From Rhodocyclaceae bacterium (GTDB lineage: Bacteria; Pseudomonadota; Gammaproteobacteria; Burkholderiales; Rhodocyclaceae), in assembly GCA_016721505.1 (NCBI GenBank), contig JADKHX010000011.1:1-64000 (forward strand): a stretch of DNA of 64,000 nt, written 5' to 3'. Below the pieces are notes generated by a model, which did no database searches, was not told the DNA's origin, and saw only the letters and a program-made list of their open reading frames with translations. The first letter of the stretch is position 1, and the number at the start of each line of letters is the position of its first letter. The position numbers and the translations under genes were made by a program. Of the stretch, positions 19,336-26,470 are shown piece by piece.

Positions 19336-20105
19336 CAAGCAAATTTCGAAAAATCGGGACGGCGCTTTTCAAGGAACGCCGAGAAGGCTTCCTTGGCTTC
19401 GGGCGAACTCAATTGTTGTCCGAAGATTTGACTTTCGCGCGCCATGATTTCACGCACGAGTGGACGTTGATTCCGTACCATCAACTCTTTGGTCAGGCGG
19501 ATTGATGCGGCCGGTTGTGCCGCCAGTTTGTGGCAGCGTGCAAGCGCGTGTTCGATCACTTGGCCGTCAGGAATCACCGCGTTTACCAACCCTGAAGCGA
19601 GGCCAAAGTCAGCATCATATTGCTCGCCAAACATCAACATTTCGGCAGCACGCACGTGGCCGACACGTTGTGCCAGCAGCAAGCTGGAACCCGCTTCTGG
19701 CGTTAGCCCAAGGCTGGCAAATGGCATGCAAAAACGCGCTCCGGTTCCGGCGTAGACCAGGTCACAATGCAGCAACATGGTCGTGCCAACGCCAATCGCG
19801 ATGCCTTCGACGGCGGCGACAAAGGGCTTTTGTAAAGTGGCAAATCCGTTGATGAAACGAAACACCGGTGAATTTTCGCTGGCTGGTGGATTTCGCAGAA
19901 AATCATTTAAATCGTTGCCGGCGGTGAAATTGCCCGCGCTGCCATGAATCAAAATTACGCGCACGGCAGGATTCGATTCGGCTTCGATCAGACCATCTGC
20001 CATCGCCGAATACATCTCGGCGGTGAGCGCGTTTTTCTTCTCGGGGCGATTCATTTCGATTTGATACACACCGTCGGTGACAGTGGTGCGAACTAGATCA
20101 GTCAT
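19335..20105 (-). CDS. Enoyl-CoA hydratase/isomerase family protein (crotonase)
   Basis: 256 residues with the crotonase fold: YQIEMNRPEKKNALTAEMYS, the first oxyanion-hole region HGSAGNFTAGNDLNDF, and KPFVAAVEGIAIGVGTTMLL with the second. At the catalytic Glu positions, FASLGLTPEAGSSLLLAQRVG carries one of them, resembling the enoyl-CoA isomerase (ECI/PaaG) branch more than classic EchA. AAGGAG precedes the ATG. It sits between another crotonase gene upstream and the radical SAM gene downstream, in the 22738-17707 operon. It probably acts on an unsaturated acyl-CoA. Confidence 0.88.
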   Translation of the reverse strand: MTDLVRTTVTDGVYQIEMNRPEKKNALTAEMYSAMADGLIEAESNPAVRVILIHGSAGNFTAGNDLNDFLRNPPASENSPVFRFINGFATLQKPFVAAVEGIAIGVGTTMLLHCDLVYAGTGARFCMPFASLGLTPEAGSSLLLAQRVGHVRAAEMLMFGEQYDADFGLASGLVNAVIPDGQVIEHALARCHKLAAQPAASIRLTKELMVRNQRPLVREIMARESQIFGQQLSSPEAKEAFSAFLEKRRPDFSKFA

Positions 20106-20136
20106 TTATTTCTCCTTGTGCGGGATGAACTTTGCC

Positions 20137-20159
20137 AGTTGGTGCTGGTGCTCTGCATG
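20137..20159 (+). repeat. Dispersed motif, left arm intact, right arm degenerate
   Basis: CAGTTGGTGCTGG is an exact match to the left arm and its flank, preceded by CTTTGC as in other copies, but the right half does not read GCCGT. It lies in the 112-bp gap between the two crotonase genes. A small hairpin (TCCGC-TTC-GCGGA) follows at 20168-20180. Confidence 0.5.
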
Positions 20160-20217
20160 GCGGAATGTCCGCTTCGCGGAGCGCCAACACGCTGTTGAGT
20201 TTGGCAGCGCCGAAAAA

Positions 20218-21030
20218 TCAGTCAGCAAACACCGGCGAGCGCTTTTCCATCGTCGCGCGCATAGCTTCGGTGATGTCGTTGGATTGCAGCATCGCCGCAT
20301 TCCATGTCGCGATGTAGTTCAAGCCATCGGCGACGCTGTGCTCGCGTGCGTAGGTGATCATTTCCTTGCAGCCGCGTATCGATAGCGGTGACTTGGCAGC
20401 GATAGTTTTGGCAATCTCATGCACGCCGTGGCGTAGCGCTTCGGTGCTCTCAAAACAGCGGTTGACCAAATGAATGTTCTGCGCTTCAGCGCCATCGACG
20501 CGGCGGCCGGTATAAACCAGTTCGCGCGTCATGCCATCGCCCACCACGTGCGGCAAGCGCTGCAAAGTGCCGACGTCAGCCGCCATCCCAACATCAATTT
20601 CCTTGACACAAAAATACGCCTCGGTCGAGCAATAGCGCATATCGCAGGCGGTAATCAAATCAATGCCGCCACCGATGCAAGCACCGTGAATTTCGGCGAT
20701 TACCGGTTTGCGGCAACGTTCTATCGATGTCAGCGTGTCTTGCAAATCGAGAATGAATCGGCGCAGCTTTTCGCGCGCGCGGCCGACGCAATCGTCCTTC
20801 AAATTTGCGTTCAGGTTCATCAGCATGCTCAGATCGATGCCGGCAGTAAAGTGCTTGCCATTGCCGCCGATCACCACAACGCGCACATCTTTCGTTTCGT
20901 CAGCCCAACGCATTGCGTCGCGTAGTTCGTGCCACATCGCCTCGATCATCGCGTTGGCTTTGTCAGGGCGATTAAGCATGACCCGGGCAACGCCTTCCTT
21001 GGTTTCAATTTGCAAAGTTTTGAAGTCCAT
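20218..21030 (-). CDS. Enoyl-CoA hydratase/isomerase family protein (dienoyl-CoA isomerase-like)
   Basis: 270 residues, crotonase fold: ARVMLNRPDKANAMIEAMWH, VVVIGGNGKHFTAGIDLSML (first oxyanion loop), KPVIAEIHGACIGGGIDLIT (second), CDMRYCSTEAYFCVKEIDVG and DVGTLQRLPHVVGDG. The D/E pattern in the last two motifs matches delta(3,5)-delta(2,4)-dienoyl-CoA isomerases (ECH1 type). GAGGAAA precedes the ATG. It follows the MaoC-type gene by 24 bp. It would move double bonds in a polyunsaturated acyl-CoA during beta-oxidation. Confidence 0.87.
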   Translation of the reverse strand: MDFKTLQIETKEGVARVMLNRPDKANAMIEAMWHELRDAMRWADETKDVRVVVIGGNGKHFTAGIDLSMLMNLNANLKDDCVGRAREKLRRFILDLQDTLTSIERCRKPVIAEIHGACIGGGIDLITACDMRYCSTEAYFCVKEIDVGMAADVGTLQRLPHVVGDGMTRELVYTGRRVDGAEAQNIHLVNRCFESTEALRHGVHEIAKTIAAKSPLSIRGCKEMITYAREHSVADGLNYIATWNAAMLQSNDITEAMRATMEKRSPVFAD

Positions 21031-21054
21031 CTACTTTCCTCAATTTGGTTGAAA

Positions 21055-21534
21055 TCACACCGGCCGACGGCGAAACATGCCGTTGCCTTCCATCAGAATA
21101 ACTTCCTCGCCAGCCTGGTTAAACATTTGCCAACGGGTCTTTACCAGACCAACCCCCGGACGACTTTCCAGCGGCCTTGCTTCGAGCACCGTCAAGCGCA
21201 TGCGCAGCCGATCGTTCGGTCGCACCGGTTTGAGCCAGCGGATGCTGTCCATACCCGGTGATCCAAGGCTGTGGGATTTGAGCAGATAGTTGTCACACAT
21301 GATCCGCATAGCCATCGCACAGGTGTGCCAACCGCTGGCACACAGCCCCTTGAACAAGCTGCTTTTCGCGGCTTCGGCATCAACGTGAAAGGGTTGTGGA
21401 TCAAACTCTGTAGCAAAGCGCACGATATCCGCTTCCGTCACCAACATGTCACCAAATTCCTGCACATTGCCGACTGGAAAATCTTCCCAATAAAGCAGTG
21501 AATCAGTTTGCACTTTAGTAGTTGCCATTAACAT
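21055..21534 (-). CDS. MaoC family dehydratase
   Basis: 159 residues forming a hot-dog fold: LLYWEDFPVGNVQEFGDMLV, ADIVRFATEFDPQPFHVDAE (the hydratase 2 motif with catalytic Asp/His), SLFKGLCASGWHTCAMAMRI, and a final beta strand GEEVILMEGNGMFRRRPV. Such proteins are R-specific enoyl-CoA hydratases or related acyl-CoA dehydratases. The start MLM gives two possible ATG codons, six bases apart. It lies 5 bp after phnA and 24 bp before the next crotonase gene, in the same operon. Confidence 0.88.
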   Translation of the reverse strand: MLMATTKVQTDSLLYWEDFPVGNVQEFGDMLVTEADIVRFATEFDPQPFHVDAEAAKSSLFKGLCASGWHTCAMAMRIMCDNYLLKSHSLGSPGMDSIRWLKPVRPNDRLRMRLTVLEARPLESRPGVGLVKTRWQMFNQAGEEVILMEGNGMFRRRPV

Positions 21535-21539
21535 TTTCC

Positions 21540-21884
21540 CTATGCTTTCTTTACAAATTCGGATTTCAATCCCATTGCGCCAATGCCATCAATTTTGCAA
21601 TCGATATTGTGGTCGCCCTCGACCAGACGGATATTTTTGACCTTGGTCCCGACTTTGACCACCGATGAGGATCCTTTAACTTTCAAATCCTTCATCACCG
21701 TCACCGAGTCACCATCTTTCAAGACATTGCCGACAGCGTCTTTGACTTCCAGCGTAACTTCAATATTTTCGCCTGCCGCCGCCAGCGCCGACCATTCATG
21801 CGCGCATTCGGGGCAGACCAACATCGCCCCATCTTCATAGGTGAATTCGGAATTACATTTCGGGCAGGCCGGCAATCCGCTCAT
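21540..21884 (-). CDS. PhnA/YjdM-family zinc-ribbon protein
   Basis: 114 residues, the normal length of the PhnA (YjdM) family. N-terminal zinc ribbon with C7, C10, C24, C27 (ACPKCNSEF...LVCPECAHEW), then the conserved PhnA domain VKDAVGNVLKDGDSVTVMKD and KGSSSVVKVGTKVKNIRLVE. Despite the old name it is not needed for phosphonate use in E. coli; its role is unclear. The start overlaps the stop of the upstream dehydrogenase gene (ATGA). Placement in an acyl-CoA operon is unexplained. Confidence 0.92.
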   Translation of the reverse strand: MSGLPACPKCNSEFTYEDGAMLVCPECAHEWSALAAAGENIEVTLEVKDAVGNVLKDGDSVTVMKDLKVKGSSSVVKVGTKVKNIRLVEGDHNIDCKIDGIGAMGLKSEFVKKA

Positions 21885-22738
21885 GACGGTCGCGCCAAGG
21901 CATCGATACCAAGCACACTGACATCTTCAGCGCCACGCCCGGCGGCAATCAGTTGATCCATCCGCGCTGCCACTGCAGGCAGCGCCGCCAAGGGTCGATT
22001 GCCGGCTGTTTCGAGCATCAGTCGCACATCTTTGCGCGCCATCGCCAATTCAAAACTCAAATCAAAATTACCCTTCGCCATTTTCGCACCACGCATGGCA
22101 ATCATCCCGTTCATATCAAACACGCTGAGTAACTTGACGGCATCTTCCGCATTCACATCGCTCGCTTGCGCCAGCGTTAGCACGTCGGCCAATGTGCCAT
22201 AGACACCCAGCAACATCGCGTTGCCCAGCAGTTTGTTGGCCGCTGCAAAATCCGCGCGTTCGCCCAAATAGCTGAGCGTGCCCGTCGTCTTGGCGAGTTC
22301 CTCCTTGACTGACTCAAACAGCGCCGCAGATCCGGCCACCATCATCGAGCCTTGCGCATTTCGCGCATGCAGCGGTGCCATGAATACAGGGCAGTGCAAA
22401 TATTTGATGCCTTCCGCCTGCAGGCGCGCGGCCCGTTCGGCGGTCAGCGTTGGCAAGGTAGTGGTGTGATCGATCAAAACCACGTCCGCCGATAATCCGG
22501 CGCGTGCCGCAGCAATGACTTCATTGACCACGACATCATCTTTCAATATTAGATGCACTCGCGACGCGCCACGAACGGCTTCTGCAGGCGTTGCTGCCGC
22601 CTTGACGCCGAATTGAGCGAGCGCGGCGACTTTGTCCATTGTGCGATTCCATGCGGTGACCGAATCACCGCGTTTCGCCGCGGCTTCAGCAAACGCGCCG
22701 CCGAGCAAGCCCGTACCAAGAAACGCAATCGTTGCCAT
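21881..22738 (-). CDS. NAD(P)-dependent beta-hydroxyacid dehydrogenase family protein
   Basis: 285 residues. N-terminal Rossmann domain with the dinucleotide motif IAFLGTGLLGGAFAEAAAKRG, TAWNRTMDKV, VVLIDHTTTLPTL (the DxTTT/DxST family substrate-binding motif), followed by the all-helical C-terminal domain with NKLLGNAMLLGVYG in which the catalytic Lys (NK) is present. It belongs to the 3-hydroxyisobutyrate dehydrogenase/tartronate semialdehyde reductase superfamily. It is the first gene of the minus-strand operon that runs to 17707. The substrate is not predictable; a 3-hydroxy acid fits the context. Confidence 0.87.
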   Translation of the reverse strand: MATIAFLGTGLLGGAFAEAAAKRGDSVTAWNRTMDKVAALAQFGVKAAATPAEAVRGASRVHLILKDDVVVNEVIAAARAGLSADVVLIDHTTTLPTLTAERAARLQAEGIKYLHCPVFMAPLHARNAQGSMMVAGSAALFESVKEELAKTTGTLSYLGERADFAAANKLLGNAMLLGVYGTLADVLTLAQASDVNAEDAVKLLSVFDMNGMIAMRGAKMAKGNFDLSFELAMARKDVRLMLETAGNRPLAALPAVAARMDQLIAAGRGAEDVSVLGIDALARPS

Positions 22739-22809
22739 TTGTTTTCTACCTCTTGAAGGGAATGTATTGAATGAATATGACGCCAGTCGATGTCGGCGCG
22801 ACCTGTATC

Positions 22810-22839
22810 TTGAAGCGATTTAGTCAAGACTGCTATAAT
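22810..22839 (+). promoter_or_regulatory. Probable sigma-70 promoter for tRNA-His
   Basis: TTGAAG at 22810-22815 and a perfect TATAAT at 22834-22839 with an 18-bp spacer. Transcription would begin near 22846, about 57 bp before the tRNA. Confidence 0.6.
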
Positions 22840-22902
22840 TTTGCCGTCGACCTAACGTTTTTCCTAGAAAAGCTTTTTGTCGTCGATGTTGCAAAAGCGG
22901 CG

Positions 22903-22978
22903 GTGGCCGTAGCTCAGTTGGTAGAGTCCGGGATTGTGATTCCCGTTGTCGTGGGTTCGAGCCCCATCGGTCACCCCA
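22903..22978 (+). tRNA. tRNA-His (anticodon GTG)
   Basis: Complete cloverleaf: acceptor GTGGCCG pairs with CGGTCAC, D-arm GCTCAGTTGGTAGAGT, anticodon stem CGGGA/TCCCG with loop TTGTGAT, T-arm GTGGGTTCGAGCCCCAT, and an encoded CCA at 22976-22978. The base before the acceptor is G (22902) and the discriminator is C, the G-1:C73 pair specific to tRNA-His. It reads CAC and CAU. Confidence 0.96.
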
Positions 22979-22987
22979 AAAACACCA

Positions 22988-23016
22988 AACACCTGACGAA
23001 TTTCGTCAGGTGTTTT
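22988..23016 (+). terminator. Rho-independent terminator after tRNA-His
   Basis: A strong stem ACACCTGACGAA / TTCGTCAGGTGT with almost no loop, followed by a run of T, about 10 bp after the tRNA 3' end. Confidence 0.9.
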
Positions 23017-23166
23017 TCGTTCACTCTTTAACATTGACGCCCTTATTTGCCGTGCACAGAACCGCTAGTATCCATTGGATCGCAATGGTTCGACAAAACA
23101 GGTCAAGTCAGTGACAACTTGCTGGCATGACGTACACTGCCAATAACAACCAAGAGGATTTCAATA

Positions 23167-24678
23167 GTGACTTTGAAAAAACGCTTAGCAGGTCTGTCAC
23201 CGGAAGCACTGAAGAGTATTCGCCGTGGCGTCGAAAAGGAAAGCCTTCGGGCGCAAACGACCGGGCATCTGGCGTTGACGCCACATCCGCGTCCACTCGG
23301 TTCAGCATTGACGCATCCGCATGTCACCACCGACTTTAGTGAGGCGCAGCTGGAGTTGATTACCAGCGTACACGGGAGCATTGAGGCCTGCGTCAAAGAG
23401 CTGACTGAGATTCACCAATTTGTTTGCCATGCAATCGACAAAGAATTGCTTTGGGCTAGCAGCATGCCGTGCATGCTGCCGACCGATGAAACCATTCCTA
23501 TAGGCATGTACGGCCGCTCGAATGTGGGTCGCGCCAAGAGCGTTTACCGCATGGGATTGGGGCATCGTTATGGGCGGCGGATGCAAATGATTTCCGGCAT
23601 TCACTACAACTGGTCGCTACCCGGCTTAAGTACCTCTGACTACTTTGGTCTAATCCGCAACTTTCGCCGCCACTCATTTCTATTGCTGTATTTATTCGGC
23701 GCATCACCCGCAGTGTGTTCGAGTTTTGTCGAAGGTCGTACGCACGAACTCCAAGCTTTGAATGAGCATTGCCTGCATATGCCCTATGGCACTTCGCTGC
23801 GCATGGGGCGCCTTGGCTACCAGAGCGATGCGCAAGGCTCGTTGGCCGTCAGCTATAACAGCCTGGAGAGCTACGCCGCCTCACTGCAAGAGGCCTTGAC
23901 CCGGCCATATCCCCCTTATGTTGCCATTGGCGTGCGCAACCTTGGTGGTGATTACAACCAGTTAGCCACCAGCTTGTTGCAGATCGAAAACGAGTTTTAC
24001 GGCACCATCCGTCCGAAGCGTGTGATCAATTCTGGAGAACGACCGCTGCACGCATTGCGTGAGCGTGGCGTGGAATATGTCGAAGTGCGTTGCATGGATC
24101 TCAACCCATTCTTACCGGTGGGTATTGACGAGCCAACCATGCGCTTCATCGACATGTTGCTGTTGCATTGTTTGTTGGCGGACAGTCCGCCGGATACCTT
24201 GCTCGAAATTGCCGCGCTAAGCCGTAACCAGCACCTCGTCGCTGGGCACGGACGCAACCCGAGTCTTGTGCTTAATCGCGATGGCAAAGATGTGCCGCTG
24301 ACGACTTGGGCTGCTGAGGTGCTTGAGGAGTTTGCGGCGATTGCTGCCGCGCTTGATCAGGCGCACGGTGGCAACGCTTATGCAGAGACGCTAGCCGCTG
24401 CTAAGGCCGCCATCCATGATGCCGATAGCGTCCCCTCGGCGCGCGTCTTGTCGGCGATGAAAAGCCAGTTTGGTGGCTCGCACGTTCGCTTCATCATGAC
24501 GGAGTCATTGAAGACTAAAAGTGCGCTGCTCAATTTGGCTTTTACTGAGGAACAGGCAACGATGTTCTGCGAAATGTCAAAGCAGTCGGTCGAACGGCAG
24601 GCAGCAATTGAAAATGCCGACACCATACCGTTCGAAACCTACCGCGAAAACTATCTTGCAGTCTCGTCCCTGGGTTGA
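23167..24678 (+). CDS. gshA: Glutamate-cysteine ligase
   Basis: 503 residues, the size of proteobacterial type 1 GshA. It starts LSPEALKSIRRGVEKESLRA with the GxEKE.LR substrate/metal motif, then ALTHPHVTTDFSEAQLELIT, MYGRSNVGRAKSVYRMGLGHRYGR, ISGIHYNWSLP, YLFGASPAVC and VEYVEVRCMDLNPFLPVGID. It joins glutamate and cysteine with ATP, the first and rate-limiting step of glutathione synthesis. The start is GTG at 23167, with AAGAGGA 11 bp upstream. gshB is not nearby. The glutathione link is consistent with the frmA gene at 34183. Confidence 0.95.
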   Translation: MTLKKRLAGLSPEALKSIRRGVEKESLRAQTTGHLALTPHPRPLGSALTHPHVTTDFSEAQLELITSVHGSIEACVKELTEIHQFVCHAIDKELLWASSMPCMLPTDETIPIGMYGRSNVGRAKSVYRMGLGHRYGRRMQMISGIHYNWSLPGLSTSDYFGLIRNFRRHSFLLLYLFGASPAVCSSFVEGRTHELQALNEHCLHMPYGTSLRMGRLGYQSDAQGSLAVSYNSLESYAASLQEALTRPYPPYVAIGVRNLGGDYNQLATSLLQIENEFYGTIRPKRVINSGERPLHALRERGVEYVEVRCMDLNPFLPVGIDEPTMRFIDMLLLHCLLADSPPDTLLEIAALSRNQHLVAGHGRNPSLVLNRDGKDVPLTTWAAEVLEEFAAIAAALDQAHGGNAYAETLAAAKAAIHDADSVPSARVLSAMKSQFGGSHVRFIMTESLKTKSALLNLAFTEEQATMFCEMSKQSVERQAAIENADTIPFETYRENYLAVSSLG

Positions 24679-24724
24679 CGCGAATTCGATGCGGTTCAAG
24701 CCTTGCACTGTCACCCTAGTGGAG

Positions 24725-25117
24725 CTAGAGCATTGTTCGCACCATCATCAAGAGACCAACTAAGCCCACGCCCCACACGGCGCTGCGGACGTAGGTAATT
24801 CCAGCCCAATAGACCGGTAAGTACACCACGCGCGCCCAGAAAAACACGGTCGCGCCAAAGGTGGCTTGCTCGGCCATTCCGGACGCCTGTGCCGCGAATG
24901 CCAGCGCGATAAACAGGATGAAATTTTCTTTCGTATTGGCGGCTGCACGCTCGGCGCGACCACCTAGCGCTGTGGCTTCCGGTAAATTTTCGCGGTTGCT
25001 AAAGCCAACTTTCAATCCTTCTGGCGTCCATTCACGATTACGCAACGTGGCGCCGATCATGATTGAGGCAAAGGTCAATAGTGTCATATAAACAACCAGT
25101 GTAAGTAGTGGTGTCAT
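24725..25117 (-). CDS. MAPEG family membrane protein
   Basis: 130 residues with four predicted membrane helices: LLTLVVYMTLLTFASIMIGA, a middle pair ENFILFIALAFAAQASGM and TVFFWARVVYLPVYWAGI, and VWGVGLVGLLMMV. The sequence GRAERAAANTKENF followed by R(V/T)VY...YW fits the MAPEG superfamily (membrane-associated proteins in eicosanoid and glutathione metabolism). Bacterial members are mostly uncharacterised; some bind glutathione. It is convergent with gshA, whose stop is 46 bp away, but on the opposite strand. A second MAPEG gene lies at 48459-48851. Confidence 0.85.
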   Translation of the reverse strand: MTPLLTLVVYMTLLTFASIMIGATLRNREWTPEGLKVGFSNRENLPEATALGGRAERAAANTKENFILFIALAFAAQASGMAEQATFGATVFFWARVVYLPVYWAGITYVRSAVWGVGLVGLLMMVRTML

Positions 25118-25266
25118 GTGTTACTCCTGTCAGAGTTTTAGTGTGAAGGACAACGGCTTAAGCATCGCAATTATGGTACCCGGCTCATGTCCAATGAGAT
25201 TATTCGTGGCGATCTCGGGTTCTACAATACTTTCATTTCAGATTGTGAGTCAGAGAGAGGATTGCC

Positions 25267-26406
25267 ATGCCCGATGCCATCACGCCGTTCAAGATCGCGA
25301 TTGACGATACACAACTCGAAGACCTGAAGCGGCGCTTGCGTGCAACGCGCTGGCCGGACAAAGAAACACCGGGCGATTGGTCACAAGGAATCCCGCTTAA
25401 GTACATGCAGGAAATCGTCGCGTATTGGATCGAAAATTATGATTGGCGAACGCGCGAAGCAAACTTGAATCGATTCGCACAATTTCGAACGATGCTAGAC
25501 GGCATCGGGATTCACTTTGTGCATCAGCGCTCGCCACATCCAAAGGCGTTACCGCTGTTGATGACACACGGTTGGCCAGGGTCAATCGTCGAGTTCCACA
25601 AAGTGATCGAAGCTTTAACCGATCCGACCAAACATGGTGGTAGCGCAAGCGATGCGTTCCATGTGGTGTGTCCTTCGCTCCCGGGATTTTGTTTCTCCGA
25701 TAAGCCCGTGGCGCCTGGTTGGAATGTCGAGCGTATTGGCCGCGCATGGAGTGTGTTGATGCAGCGCTTGGGCTATGCCAAGTATGTCGCGCAGGGCGGT
25801 GATTGGGGAGCGATTGTCACAACCGCAATCGGACTTAACGATACGGCTAACTGCCTTGGAATTCATTTGAACATGCCTATCGTGATGCCCGATCCTGCAA
25901 CAATGGGTGACTTGACCGATGGCGAAAAATCGGCACTGGCTGGTTTGAAGCACTACACCGATCTAGACTCAGGCTATGCGAAACAACAAGCCACGCGGCC
26001 GCAAACCCTAGGCTTTGGATTGGCCGATTCACCGAGCGGGCAAGCGGCGTGGATCCTGGAAAAATTTTGGGCATGGACGGATTGCAATGGTCATCCGGAA
26101 AATGTCCTTTCGCGCGATGAAATGCTTGATAACGTGATGCTCTACTGGCTGACCAACTGCGCGGCTTCGTCGGCGCGAATTTACTGGGAGAGCTTAAATG
26201 CGATCAACCGTGATCCGGTAATGATTCCGACCGGGATTAGTATGTTCCCTAAGGAAATTTTCCGTTGCTCACGGCGTTGGGCCGAAAAACGGTTTCAGAA
26301 TCTGGTCTATTGGAGCGAGCCCGACAGAGGTGGCCACTTTGCTGCGCTGGAACAACCCATGCTATTTGTGGACGAAGTGCGCAATTGTTTTCGCCCCATG
26401 CGCTGA
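25267..26406 (+). CDS. Epoxide hydrolase (EHN domain, alpha/beta hydrolase)
   Basis: 379 residues. N-terminal epoxide-hydrolase domain (about 1-110: FKIAIDDTQLEDLKRRLRATRWPD...IPLKYMQEIVAYWIENYDWR), then an alpha/beta hydrolase core with the oxyanion motif THGWPGSIVEFHKV, the nucleophile D179 in AQGGDWGAIVT, and the catalytic His H357 in DRGGHFAALEQP. The tyrosines expected to activate the epoxide are in the cap region. These enzymes open epoxides to diols through an aspartyl ester intermediate; related members include juvenile-hormone-type and microsomal epoxide hydrolases. GAGAGGA precedes the ATG. It stands alone between the MAPEG gene and relA. Confidence 0.9.
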   Translation: MPDAITPFKIAIDDTQLEDLKRRLRATRWPDKETPGDWSQGIPLKYMQEIVAYWIENYDWRTREANLNRFAQFRTMLDGIGIHFVHQRSPHPKALPLLMTHGWPGSIVEFHKVIEALTDPTKHGGSASDAFHVVCPSLPGFCFSDKPVAPGWNVERIGRAWSVLMQRLGYAKYVAQGGDWGAIVTTAIGLNDTANCLGIHLNMPIVMPDPATMGDLTDGEKSALAGLKHYTDLDSGYAKQQATRPQTLGFGLADSPSGQAAWILEKFWAWTDCNGHPENVLSRDEMLDNVMLYWLTNCAASSARIYWESLNAINRDPVMIPTGISMFPKEIFRCSRRWAEKRFQNLVYWSEPDRGGHFAALEQPMLFVDEVRNCFRPMR

Positions 26407-26470
26407 CAAGAACTTAGTGGCACGCTGAAACGCTCCTTGGGCGCTAAGGTGCCGATGGGATAATTGCCCT

